Shown here: positions 1 through 5,206 of the stretch, piece after piece
Layout: every line of letters begins with the position of its first letter
Numbering within the stretch: position 1 is the first letter of the stretch
Virus record (IMG/VR): IMGVR_UViG_3300028829_004944
Coordinates: 1 to 29,291 of that record
Direction: 5' to 3' (one strand)
Source of the DNA: a virus
Length of the DNA stretch: 29,291 nucleotides
Position numbers and translations under genes: made by a program
Notes under the pieces: generated by a model
Databases searched by the model: none
Told to the model about the DNA's origin: nothing
The model's input: the letters and a program-made list of their open reading frames with translations, nothing else

Positions 1-257
1 TCGGACGATCCGCAGGCGACACAGGCGAAGCCGTCGCGCCGCTTGACGACCTCGGCGGTACGCCGCCACCGTCGAGTACCGACGATCGCGTGATGCTCCG
101 CCCGTACCCGGAGCCCGCGCTCGGTCCTCTTCGAGTCGTCCTTCGGTCGCCTCTTCGCGACCCTCGCTCGATAGGCGGGCAGGCAGCGCGGGCAGCGGCC
201 GGAGGTCGGCGCGGTCGTTAGGTCTCCGCAGTCGAGGCAGATCGTCGAGATCGGAAT
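1..257 (-). CDS. HNH endonuclease, N-terminal part (runs off window)
   Basis: About 85 codons are visible before the left edge cuts the gene. The N-terminus carries a CxxC pair (ICLDCG) and a second one (GRCPRC), a zinc knuckle often found in front of phage HNH domains. After a basic linker comes RRW-R-V-RRDG-ACVACGSS, the usual start of an HNH fold, in which the CVAC cysteines belong to a structural zinc site. The catalytic H-N-H residues would lie beyond the edge. The open frame has no ATG or GTG. A GGGAG element six bases ahead of an ATT at 257 suggests ATT initiation, but this is uncertain. Phage HNH proteins of this kind often sit beside the terminase genes and help packaging (family knowledge), so terminase and cos may lie just outside the window. 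Confidence 0.72.
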   Translation of the reverse strand, partial: MPISTICLDCGDLTTAPTSGRCPRCLPAYRARVAKRRPKDDSKRTERGLRVRAEHHAIVGTRRWRRTAEVVKRRDGFACVACGSS

Positions 258-299
258 CGTTCGCTCCCTTCTCCGTCGATCGGATCGTAGTCCGAAGAG

Positions 300-343
300 C
301 GAGAGCCCGGTCCCGCCTCTCGCGAGTACGGGCCGGGCTCTCG
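300..343 (-). terminator. Hairpin terminator before the HNH gene
   Basis: An 11-bp inverted repeat (CGAGAGCCCGG at 300-310 with its complement at 333-343) is extended by CCCG/CGGG inside the stem around a roughly 13-base loop. On the minus strand the hairpin is followed by GCTCTTCGG, with no long T-run. That is normal for the other hairpins in this GC-rich genome. It lies between the stop of the HTH gene at 373 and the HNH gene. Confidence 0.6.
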
Positions 344-372
344 TCGGTCGCACGGAGGTTAGACCGGGCCGA

Positions 373-600
373 CTAGCGGCCGACGGGAACCGTAGCGGAC
401 TTCTCGGTCGCTCGCGAGACGATCTTGTAGATCGCCGACTGCGAGAGTCCCGTCGCCTCCGCGAGAGCGAGAGCCGGGACGCCGGACTCGACGGCCTCGA
501 TAATCGCCGACCGTCGCTCCTCCTTCGTCGCCTGGTACTTCTCCTCGATCTTCCGGATCTTCCGGATCTCGGCCGTCGCCGTCTTCGTATTAGGCGTCAT
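373..600 (-). CDS. Small helix-turn-helix DNA-binding protein
   Basis: This 75-residue protein has a very basic, Lys/Arg/Glu-rich first half (residues 10-31), likely one long helix. A compact helix-turn-helix follows at about 40-65: ALALAEATGLSQSAIYKIVS, with the classic Ala-x3-Gly-x-S pattern of resolvase/Trp-repressor-like HTH units. It probably binds DNA as a small regulator or terminase-like accessory. The start at 600 overlaps the upstream stop by one base (TGATG), so translation is coupled to the preceding MerR-like gene. It is the last gene before the terminator hairpin at 300-343. HTH assignment is from pattern only; the target is unknown. Confidence 0.7.
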   Translation of the reverse strand: MTPNTKTATAEIRKIRKIEEKYQATKEERRSAIIEAVESGVPALALAEATGLSQSAIYKIVSRATEKSATVPVGR

Positions 601-1073
601 CAGTTCGTCGCCTCCTCGGTCGTAGTCGTCGTAGCGAGACGATCGAGAAGCCGACGGAAGAACGATCGCTTCGGATCGTTCTCGCTCGGCGTCTTCGTTA
701 CGGGCTCGCTCTCCTTCATCTCGTACTGCTTATCCCGCCAACGCCGAGCGGCGTCGAGCGAACGGAACGACCGGCGCCGGGCTTCCTTCGCGACGTACAC
801 CGTGACGTAGTACGTCGTCTTCCCGTCGATTCGCTCTCTCATCTGTATGCATCGGTCGGCCGTCTTCCGCGTCGGAGTCGGGAGCCGCCTCCGTCCTGAC
901 TCCCCGCGCGGATACCTCTCGTCGAGCGAAGCGAGATCTTCCGCGCGGAAGTACCTCCGGCCCTTGATGATCGTCGACCCGACCATTCCGATCCTCGCGT
1001 ACTCCCGGAGAGTCGTATCCGTACAGTCGCTGATCTCGATAGCCTCGTCGATACCGATCCATCCGTACCTCAT
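600..1073 (-). CDS. MerR/excisionase-like HTH fused to an arm-type DNA-binding domain
   Basis: 157 residues from the ATG at 1073, chosen because GGAGGTAGGGCT precedes it and it overlaps the upstream stop (ATGA); the longer open frame upstream is out-of-frame noise. Residues 1-50 (GWIGIDEAIEISDCTDTTLREYARIGMV... then GRRYFRAEDLASL) have the winged-helix layout of MerR/excisionase proteins. Residues about 78-118 (RERIDGKTTYYVTVYV...RRSFRSLDAARRWRDKQ) look like the three-strand-plus-helix arm-binding or AP2 fold of tyrosine integrase N-termini. The tail is basic and Thr-rich. Two DNA-binding modules and no catalytic domain suggest an architectural or regulatory protein, perhaps excisionase-like. 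The role is inferred. Confidence 0.62.
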   Translation of the reverse strand: MRYGWIGIDEAIEISDCTDTTLREYARIGMVGSTIIKGRRYFRAEDLASLDERYPRGESGRRRLPTPTRKTADRCIQMRERIDGKTTYYVTVYVAKEARRRSFRSLDAARRWRDKQYEMKESEPVTKTPSENDPKRSFFRRLLDRLATTTTTEEATN

Positions 1074-1312
1074 AGCCCTACCTCCGTGTCGAGGACCGCT
1101 TCCGGTCCGAGATGTTCTTCGATTACTTCGTCCTGCCTCTCGACGATCAGCCACGCGCGGAGCGCGGCCTCCTCGCTCTCTTCGACGAGAGCGACGATCT
1201 CGGCGATCGCGTACTCCGGAACCCCGCCGACCGCGTCGAGGAGTTCCCTCGTCCGCTTCGCGGGCTCCGCGTCCTTCTTCGTCCGCGCGTCGCGGCAAGT
1301 CTCGCAGGTCAC
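1070..1312 (-). CDS. Hypothetical protein with N-terminal CxxC
   Basis: An 80-residue acidic protein that I do not recognise. It begins MTCETCRDA, so one CxxC pair lies at the very N-terminus; there are no further cysteines, so a complete zinc site would need a partner or dimer. The rest is mostly helical and Glu/Ala-rich. It overlaps both neighbours by four bases (ATGA at 1309-1312 and at 1070-1073), placing it inside a translationally coupled run of small early-type genes ending with DNA-binding proteins. No function assigned. Confidence 0.62.
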   Translation of the reverse strand: MTCETCRDARTKKDAEPAKRTRELLDAVGGVPEYAIAEIVALVEESEEAALRAWLIVERQDEVIEEHLGPEAVLDTEVGL

Positions 1313-1554
1313 CAGGCGGTCCTCTCGTCGATCCGATCGGCGATCCGCTCGACCGCCCGGCGATCGAGCGTCGTCCGGGAGAACCCGAGACCCTCCGCGA
1401 CTCCGACGACCGCGGCCATCGCGTCGTGATAGGGCTCGCAGGCTCCCCAGGTTCCGCAGTCGAGGTGCTCCGGCCGCTCCGCGTGAACGAGCGGCGCGAG
1501 TTCGAGTAGCGCGGCCCGGACCTCGACGAGCCCGTCGACGATCGTCTCGCTCAT
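1309..1554 (-). CDS. Hypothetical small phage protein
   Basis: 81 residues from the ATG at 1554. A GTG nine bases further upstream stays in frame but sits directly on the AAGGAG element, whereas the ATG has an eight-base spacing and overlaps the preceding stop as ATGA, so the ATG is preferred. The protein contains HLDCGTWGACEPYHDAMAAV, with two cysteines and two histidines that could bind a metal, followed by a helical segment with LGFSRTTLDRRAVERIADRI that vaguely resembles an HTH. No family recognised. It belongs to the coupled run from about 1972 down to 373. Confidence 0.6.
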   Translation of the reverse strand: MSETIVDGLVEVRAALLELAPLVHAERPEHLDCGTWGACEPYHDAMAAVVGVAEGLGFSRTTLDRRAVERIADRIDERTAW

Positions 1555-1766
1555 CGTCCCCACTCCTTCCTCGCGGCGGTCGCGAACCGATCGCGGTCGA
1601 ACCTCGGGTTCTCCTTCTCGAACTTCTCGGAGAGATCGAGGATCGCTCCGTCGAGTACCTCGGACCAGGGGACGCGCTCGGAGAGCCCGTCCTCCTCGTC
1701 CCTCGCGTACGACCTCCCGATCTTCGAGAGGACGCTCGCGATCGCTTCGTAGTCGCGCCTCGTCAT
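1551..1766 (-). CDS. Hypothetical small phage protein
   Basis: 71 residues from the ATG at 1766, preceded by GAAGGAGCGAGCG and overlapping the upstream stop as ATGA. The start is MTRRDYEAIASVLSKI and the tail is rich in aromatic and charged residues (FEKENPRFDRDRFATAARKEWGR). Short proteins beginning with a DYxxIA-type helix are common in actinophage early regions (from memory of such genomes), but their function is not known. No catalytic motif or membrane segment is visible. Confidence 0.62.
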   Translation of the reverse strand: MTRRDYEAIASVLSKIGRSYARDEEDGLSERVPWSEVLDGAILDLSEKFEKENPRFDRDRFATAARKEWGR

Positions 1767-1972
1767 CGCTCGCTCCTTCCCCACTCGACTATGACCCCGG
1801 AGATCTCGTCTCCGTACTCCTTCTCGATCGAGACGAGAGCCTCGATCCATCGTCCCTCGAATACCTGGCCGACCGTCCTCTCCGGATACTCGCCGTCCCG
1901 GAGGAACGTGATCGCGACGTCGCAGAAGTCCTCGCCGTCCTCGATCGTCGGCTCGACGACGACGCGGATCAT
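1763..1972 (-). CDS. Hypothetical small protein
   Basis: 69 residues from the ATG at 1972. It shares its frame with the first 247 codons of the next gene upstream, so it can look like the C-terminus of one long protein. The stretch between them (about 1973-2060) is codon-like only in another frame, whose stop overlaps this ATG as ATGA, and GAGCAGGTGACCCG precedes the start. I therefore call it as a separate gene. The protein begins MIRVVVEPTIEDGEDFCDVAI and alternates strands and helices. Unknown function. Confidence 0.6.
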   Translation of the reverse strand: MIRVVVEPTIEDGEDFCDVAITFLRDGEYPERTVGQVFEGRWIEALVSIEKEYGDEISGVIVEWGRSER

Positions 1973-2806
1973 CGGGTCACCTGCTCGATCTTCGCGTTCG
2001 CGATCTCGATCCGACGGGTCAGGCGAGCGATCAATGCGACGTACTCCTCCGGCGAACGCTCCCGTCACCGCGTTGTAGAGATCGTCCGGCTCCGGCTTGA
2101 TGATCTCCGCGACCTCGACGTCCTCGATCCGCTCGACGTCGTACCCGATCATCCGGACCTGGTCGAGGAGCGAGTCGGCGATCTCCTCGGTCCGGATCGC
2201 CTCGGCGAGCGAGTCGGCGAGGACGACGCGGACGGCCGCGGTCAGGCGCGCGCCGACCCACCAGCCGGGCCGCGCGATCTCGTCGTCGAAGAGCGAGCGG
2301 ACGTACCACACCGCGTACTGCTGCGACGTAACCGCTGCCCCGAGGCCAGCCTCGAAGACGTCGCCGTCCGAGTCGATACCGAGCCCGGAGTTATTGACCG
2401 ACTCTCTCGCGCCGAGCCCGTACCGGTAGCCGACGAGGTCTCCCTGAACCCGGCGAGCCGACCGTCGGATCTCGTTCCTCCGCGGAGCGGCTCCCTCGAT
2501 CCGGACGAGTCCCTTCTCGATCAGGGAGCGGAGTGCCTTCTCCCGCGCCGCGTCCGAGAGGCGGCGAGTCCCGCCGACGAAGCGACCCTTGTCGACCGAG
2601 TACCCGTCGAAGTAGATCGCGCCGCCGACTCCGTCGAGCGACGTCCCGCTGATACCGGCCGACGCGACGATCCCGATCTCCGCGCGGCTAAGTCCGGCGA
2701 CGATCTCCGCGATCTCGCGGCGAGCCGCGTCCCTCTTCTCGACGACCTCGTCGGTCCGGCGAATCGCCGGGAGCGTCGTCTTCTCGATGTTCGTGATGCT
2801 CTGCAT
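1969..2806 (-). CDS. Hypothetical protein with an apparent +1 frameshift near its end
   Basis: Starts at ATG 2806 behind CCACGGAGGGCTAGAC. The first ~247 codons look coding, with several helix-rich stretches and DVEVAEIIKPEPDDLYNAVT near the shift. Beyond a GGG run (plus-strand CCC at 2061-2063) this frame turns into the Arg/Asp/Ser/Pro-rich pattern of noncoding frames, while the +1 frame becomes codon-like and reads ERSPEEYVALIARL, then a helix, stopping at 1969. Skipping one G gives exactly 279 codons (278 residues). Possible causes are a sequencing error, a real mutation or programmed +1 slippage. A separate tiny gene starting at a TTG is less likely. Function not recognised; it heads the small-gene run 2806-373, behind the hairpin at 2834-2861. 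Confidence 0.58.
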
Positions 2807-2833
2807 GTCTAGCCCTCCGTGGCTTCGACGTGT

Positions 2834-2861
2834 CCCGGCCGGGCGGGATTGCCCGGCCGGG
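2834..2861 (-). terminator. GC-rich hairpin terminator
   Basis: A perfect 11-bp stem (CCCGGCCGGGC at 2834-2844 with its complement at 2851-2861) encloses a six-base loop. It sits between the stop of the gene at 2874 and the leader of the gene starting at 2806. There is no T-run after it on the minus strand. It closes the single-gene unit that begins at the promoter at 3260-3289, so readthrough would be needed for the genes to its left unless they have their own promoter. Confidence 0.6.
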
Positions 2862-2873
2862 TTCCTTCGGTTC

Positions 2874-3221
2874 CTACGCCGCGATGTAGCGGTAGTCCTT
2901 CATCTTCCGGTCGTGCGCGTTGATCGAGCGAGTCCGCTCGACGACCGTCTCCGGGTCCGAGTCGAGGACGATGACATAGTCGGCGTCTCCCGCGTTGATC
3001 GCCGCCTCGTAGCCGGTCCTCGGGACGTAGACGCGAGCGACCTGACGGCGAGCGGTCTTATCGACCCAGATCGTCCACTCGCTGGTGTTGCGACCCGTCG
3101 GGTCGTTCTTGATGATCGTAAGCATCTCGCCGTCGTCCTCGATCTCCAGGAGGTCGGCGTGCTCGCGGCTGACGCTCTTCGCGACTCGGTAGGCGATCTC
3201 GATCTTCTCTGCGGTCTTCAT
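2874..3221 (-). CDS. Hypothetical protein in a promoter-gene-terminator cassette
   Basis: 115 residues from the ATG at 3221, behind CCACGGAGGGCCGAGAG. The longer open frame upstream would translate the promoter and is rejected. The protein starts with a helical, charged segment (MKTAEKIEIAYRVAKSVSREHADLLEIEDDG) and continues as a mixed strand/helix domain with SEWTIWVDKTARRQVARVYV and YVIVLDSDPETVVERTRSI. No family is recognised. It is alone between its own promoter (3260-3289) and a hairpin (2834-2861), the layout of a phage moron, so it may act against the host or affect lysogeny. That role is inference. Confidence 0.65.
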   Translation of the reverse strand: MKTAEKIEIAYRVAKSVSREHADLLEIEDDGEMLTIIKNDPTGRNTSEWTIWVDKTARRQVARVYVPRTGYEAAINAGDADYVIVLDSDPETVVERTRSINAHDRKMKDYRYIAA

Positions 3222-3259
3222 CTCTCGGCCCTCCGTGGCTTCGATTGCTTGATGGGGGA

Positions 3260-3289
3260 AGTATAACCCGACCGTCGGACGAATGTCTA
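3260..3289 (-). promoter_or_regulatory. Sigma70-type promoter with palindromic operator over the -35 box
   Basis: On the minus strand TAGACA (3284-3289) and TATACT (3260-3265) are 18 bases apart, each one base off the vegetative consensus. The -35 box is centred in a perfect inverted repeat, TCGGAC-N9-GTCCGA at 3275-3295, so a dimeric protein bound there would block RNA polymerase. The block CTAGACATTCGTCCGA recurs at the promoters at 4840, 5169 and 12490, and with one change at 28993. This copy has the best -10 box, along with the one at 28993. It drives the gene at 2874-3221. Confidence 0.78.
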
Positions 3290-3302
3290 GTCCGAACGAG
3301 AA

Positions 3303-3330
3303 CGGGCTCCGAGGAGATCCCCGGAGCCCG
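3303..3330 (-). terminator. Hairpin terminator upstream of the 3260 promoter
   Basis: A 9-bp stem, CGGGCTCCG (3303-3311) with its complement (3322-3330) and a ten-base loop. On the minus strand it is followed by TTCTCGTTCGG. It lies between the stop at 3394 and the promoter/operator at 3260-3295, ending the unit that begins at the promoters at 4840 and 5169. The 172-base gap from 3222 to 3393 is thus filled by this terminator, the promoter and a leader. Confidence 0.65.
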
Positions 3331-3393
3331 AACTCGGGAGCCGCTTCCGACTCCAATGAAGGGAGATAGTCGGTCGGCTTCCTCGGCGGTTAC

Positions 3394-3594
3394 TTAGTCG
3401 AGCCCGGAGGAGCAGATACTCCGGGCAAGGCGACTCGCCGCTTCGCGTAGATCGTCGTCGTCGTTCTCGGTCGTCTCCTCGTCGGTCTCCTCGTCGGCTC
3501 TCTCGAAGATCGCCGCCGCCTCGAACTCTAGGGAGATCCCGCAGAAGCGGCATCGCCGGTCGTAGTTCAGGACGTGTCCGTCGCGGCAGGGCAT
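3394..3594 (-). CDS. Small zinc-ribbon protein with acidic tail
   Basis: 66 residues. The first 20 hold C3, H7, C15 and C18 (MPCRDGHVLNYDRRCRFCG), enough for a single zinc-knuckle site. A very acidic linker follows (about residues 33-48, Asp/Glu/Thr-rich), then a short helix ending SICSSGLD. Such mini zinc proteins with acidic tails may be DNA mimics or partners of host proteins, but nothing specific is recognised. It follows the stop of the gene at 3600 by five bases and is last before the hairpin at 3303-3330. Confidence 0.62.
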   Translation of the reverse strand: MPCRDGHVLNYDRRCRFCGISLEFEAAAIFERADEETDEETTENDDDDLREAASRLARSICSSGLD

Positions 3595-3599
3595 CGCGG

Positions 3600-4172
3600 T
3601 TACTTCGCCCGGTACTCCGCGGCGTCTTCCTCGCAGGCCCGGATCGCGTAGCGGTAGTCGTCGAAGTTGACTCCCGGCTCGATCCGGTTATAGACCGCGC
3701 GGCTCGAACCGGGAACGCTCCTCCCGCGCTCGTCGATCGCGCGCTCGTAGGCAGTCCATCCGAACCGCTCGATCTTCTCGGCCTTCGGCCTCCCGTTCCG
3801 GAAGTACCGGCGCACCGTCCGGTACTGCGCCGAGACGACGAACTCGAATCCGGGACGGACCGACGGAGCCCGGTACTCGTTCGACGGGTAGCCCTCGAAC
3901 TTCTCCCATCCGAGGCGACGGCGCGGAAGCCGACGACGCTTCTCGGTCTCGATCCGGAACGCCTCGACCTGACCGCGCCGGAGAAGATCGACGCGAGCGA
4001 CCGCGTCGTCGAGGTCGTCGTAGAACCCGAGCCCGTACGTCCTGGTCACGTCTTCGTCGATCCTCTCGTGACTGACCTCGTACCTCCCCGGCGCGGACTC
4101 GTAGCCGAGGTAGAGGATCGTCGCCGTCCCGAACGGGAGGTCGTACCTCGCGATCGTCTCGATGTCGTTCAT
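3600..4172 (-). CDS. Hypothetical protein
   Basis: 190 residues, start ATG 4172 behind GGGAGAGAACG. The protein is rich in Arg, Tyr and Asp/Glu. The N-terminal part (MNDIETIARYDLPFGTATIL...YEVSHERIDEDVTRTYGL) looks like a beta-sheet domain. The middle is basic (EKRRRLPRRRLGW, about 77-90), and the C-terminal part has many Tyr/Arg residues (YRTVRRYFRNGRPKAEKI; YNRIEPGVNFDDYRYAI). No motif that I can tie to a family, no membrane segment. It is one of four genes transcribed together from the promoter at 4840. Confidence 0.62.
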   Translation of the reverse strand: MNDIETIARYDLPFGTATILYLGYESAPGRYEVSHERIDEDVTRTYGLGFYDDLDDAVARVDLLRRGQVEAFRIETEKRRRLPRRRLGWEKFEGYPSNEYRAPSVRPGFEFVVSAQYRTVRRYFRNGRPKAEKIERFGWTAYERAIDERGRSVPGSSRAVYNRIEPGVNFDDYRYAIRACEEDAAEYRAK

Positions 4173-4182
4173 CGTTCTCTCC

Positions 4183-4440
4183 CTATCGCCCGCGTCGGGC
4201 GAGTCGCTTCTCCGTCTTCTCCTCCGACCGCGCCGGAGGGAAGATCTCGATCTCCTCGTACGGGATCTTCGACCGCTTCGCCTCGATCCCGTATCCGCCT
4301 CCCGACTCGACCTCCGCGTAGCGGTAGCCGCTCGTCGAGAGGAGCCGCCCGAACCGCGCGGCTCCCTTCCCCTTCCTCGCCGTCTCGAAGTACCGGACCG
4401 TCGTCCCGGCGTCGAGCGACCGTGCCTCGTCGCGAGTCAT
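4183..4440 (-). CDS. Hypothetical small basic protein
   Basis: 85 residues. It begins MTRDEARSLDAGTTVRYFETARKGKG, which looks like a short beta-barrel entry (LDAGTTVRYFE), and continues with YRYAEVESGGGYGIEAKRSKIPYEEIEIF before a charged Lys/Arg/Glu tail. The pattern of a strand-rich core with a loaded tail fits a small SH3- or OB-like fold, but I cannot name it. Its ATG overlaps the preceding stop by four bases (4437-4440), so it is coupled to that gene. Confidence 0.6.
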   Translation of the reverse strand: MTRDEARSLDAGTTVRYFETARKGKGAARFGRLLSTSGYRYAEVESGGGYGIEAKRSKIPYEEIEIFPPARSEEKTEKRLARRGR

Positions 4441-4805
4441 CGGGCGATCTCCTCGGCGTAGGCGATCGACTCGGTCTCGACGTAGGACGGGTTGTTCAGC
4501 GAGTCGCCGCCGAGGTGGATTCGGATCTCCCGCTCGTAACGAACGCGGCTCCCGACCTCGATGTACGGAGCGAGACGGATGACGCCGATGTGCGTACCTC
4601 CGAGCGGCCGCGGCGTCTCGGAGTGGATCTCCGCGACCTCCGTCGAGCGGCCGTCGATACCGAGGTTCATCGCGGCGATACGGTCCTCGGCGTATCCCCA
4701 GTCGTTCCCGTCGATCGCCTCGGCGATCTTCGCGAGAGTCTCCTCGCGCGAGACCCCCGTCTCGATCTCCGTCGTCCTACCGTCTGCGTGCTTGATGAGA
4801 ATCAT
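4437..4805 (-). CDS. Hypothetical protein under its own dispersed promoter
   Basis: 122 residues starting at ATG 4805 with CACGGAGGCCGAG in front. It opens MILIKHADGRTTEIETGVSREETLAKIAEAIDG and later contains EVGSRVRYEREIRIHLGG. The piece IETG-(x)n-helix resembles the end of the neighbouring protein at 4867-5133 (RIETGITLAEAIEVARRID), hinting at a shared small fold, though the similarity is too short to prove relatedness. It is the first gene behind the promoter at 4840-4869. No function recognised. Confidence 0.62.
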   Translation of the reverse strand: MILIKHADGRTTEIETGVSREETLAKIAEAIDGNDWGYAEDRIAAMNLGIDGRSTEVAEIHSETPRPLGGTHIGVIRLAPYIEVGSRVRYEREIRIHLGGDSLNNPSYVETESIAYAEEIAR

Positions 4806-4806
4806 C

Positions 4807-4877
4807 TCGGCCTCCGTGCCTCGATTGACTGATAGGGGAACCCTACTCCTATCCTCGGACGAATGTCTAGTCGATCC
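4807..4877. repeat. 71-bp direct repeat, copy A (promoter plus leader)
   Basis: Aligns without gaps to 5136-5206 with only four differences in 71 positions. The repeat carries the ribosome-binding site, the start of the transcript, both promoter boxes and the last codons of the upstream gene. The two copies flank the gene at 4867-5133, so recombination between them would remove that gene cleanly and leave one intact promoter. Confidence 0.85.
4840..4869 (-). promoter_or_regulatory. Dispersed-family promoter
   Basis: TAGACA (4864-4869) and TAGGGT (4840-4845) are separated by 18 bases on the minus strand. The conserved block CTAGACATTCGTCCGA is intact, but the upstream half of the inverted repeat has decayed (GTCGAT at 4870-4875 instead of GTCCGA). 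The -10 box is weaker than at 3260. The stop codon of the upstream gene (4867-4869) lies inside the -35 box. It drives 4437-4805 and the three genes after it. Confidence 0.68.
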
Positions 4878-5133
4878 GTCGGGCGACCTCGATCGCCTCG
4901 GCGAGCGTGATCCCGGTCTCGATCCGAACCTCGTCGCCGTCGATCTCCCGCGTCACCGAGTAGCCGGTATTCCGGTTCCCCTCGCGGATCGCGTACTCGC
5001 CGACGTACGCGAACCGACGGCCGTCGGCGTCGAGAGTCCATCGGATTCCGTTCGCGTCGGTCCAGGAGTACGCGGCGCTCGTCCGCGGGTACATCTCCCT
5101 CGTCGCCGCTGCTCGCTCTGCGTAATAGTTCAT
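4867..5133 (-). CDS. Hypothetical protein flanked by direct repeats
   Basis: 88 residues, start ATG 5133, with CACGGAGGCCGACG ahead. The N-terminus is Ala/Arg/Tyr-rich (MNYYAERAAATREMY), and the middle is a likely beta domain (YSWTDANGIRWTLDADGRRFAYVGEYAI). It ends EIDGDEVRIETGITLAEAIEVARRID. Its TAG stop forms part of the -35 box of the next promoter. It is bracketed by the 71-bp repeats at 4807-4877 and 5136-5206, so gene plus one repeat forms a mobile-looking unit. No function recognised. Confidence 0.62.
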   Translation of the reverse strand: MNYYAERAAATREMYPRTSAAYSWTDANGIRWTLDADGRRFAYVGEYAIREGNRNTGYSVTREIDGDEVRIETGITLAEAIEVARRID

Positions 5134-5135
5134 CG

Positions 5136-5206
5136 TCGGCCTCCGTGCCTCGATCTACTGATACGGGAAACCTACTCCTATCCTCGGACGAATGTCTAGT
5201 CGATCC
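5136..5206. repeat. 71-bp direct repeat, copy B (promoter plus leader)
   Basis: Second copy of the repeat at 4807-4877, 67 of 71 positions identical. It also covers the last codons and stop of the initiator gene (5196-5906), so both upstream proteins end in the same RID tripeptide. Less complete versions of the same leader lie at 3222-3295, 12450-12525 and 28954-29022. Confidence 0.85.
5169..5198 (-). promoter_or_regulatory. Dispersed-family promoter
   Basis: TAGACA (5193-5198) and TAGGTT (5169-5174) have an 18-base spacer on the minus strand. The block CTAGACATTCGTCCGA is perfect; the upstream arm of the inverted repeat is degraded, as in the copy at 4840. The TAG stop of the initiator gene is embedded in the -35 box. 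It drives 4867-5133. Confidence 0.68.

Noticed and set aside
847-2078. Long plus-strand open frames, for example 847-1509 and 1086-2078
   Set aside because: They are Arg/Ser/Pro-rich, lie antisense to well-supported minus-strand genes with overlapping starts and stops, and have no ribosome-binding sites.
2799-2814. CTAGACAT at the start of the gene at 1969-2806, the same eight bases as the promoter-family -35 block
   Set aside because: It lacks the following TCGTCCGA part and a -10 box 18 bases on; the bases belong to the ribosome-binding-site spacer and ATG.
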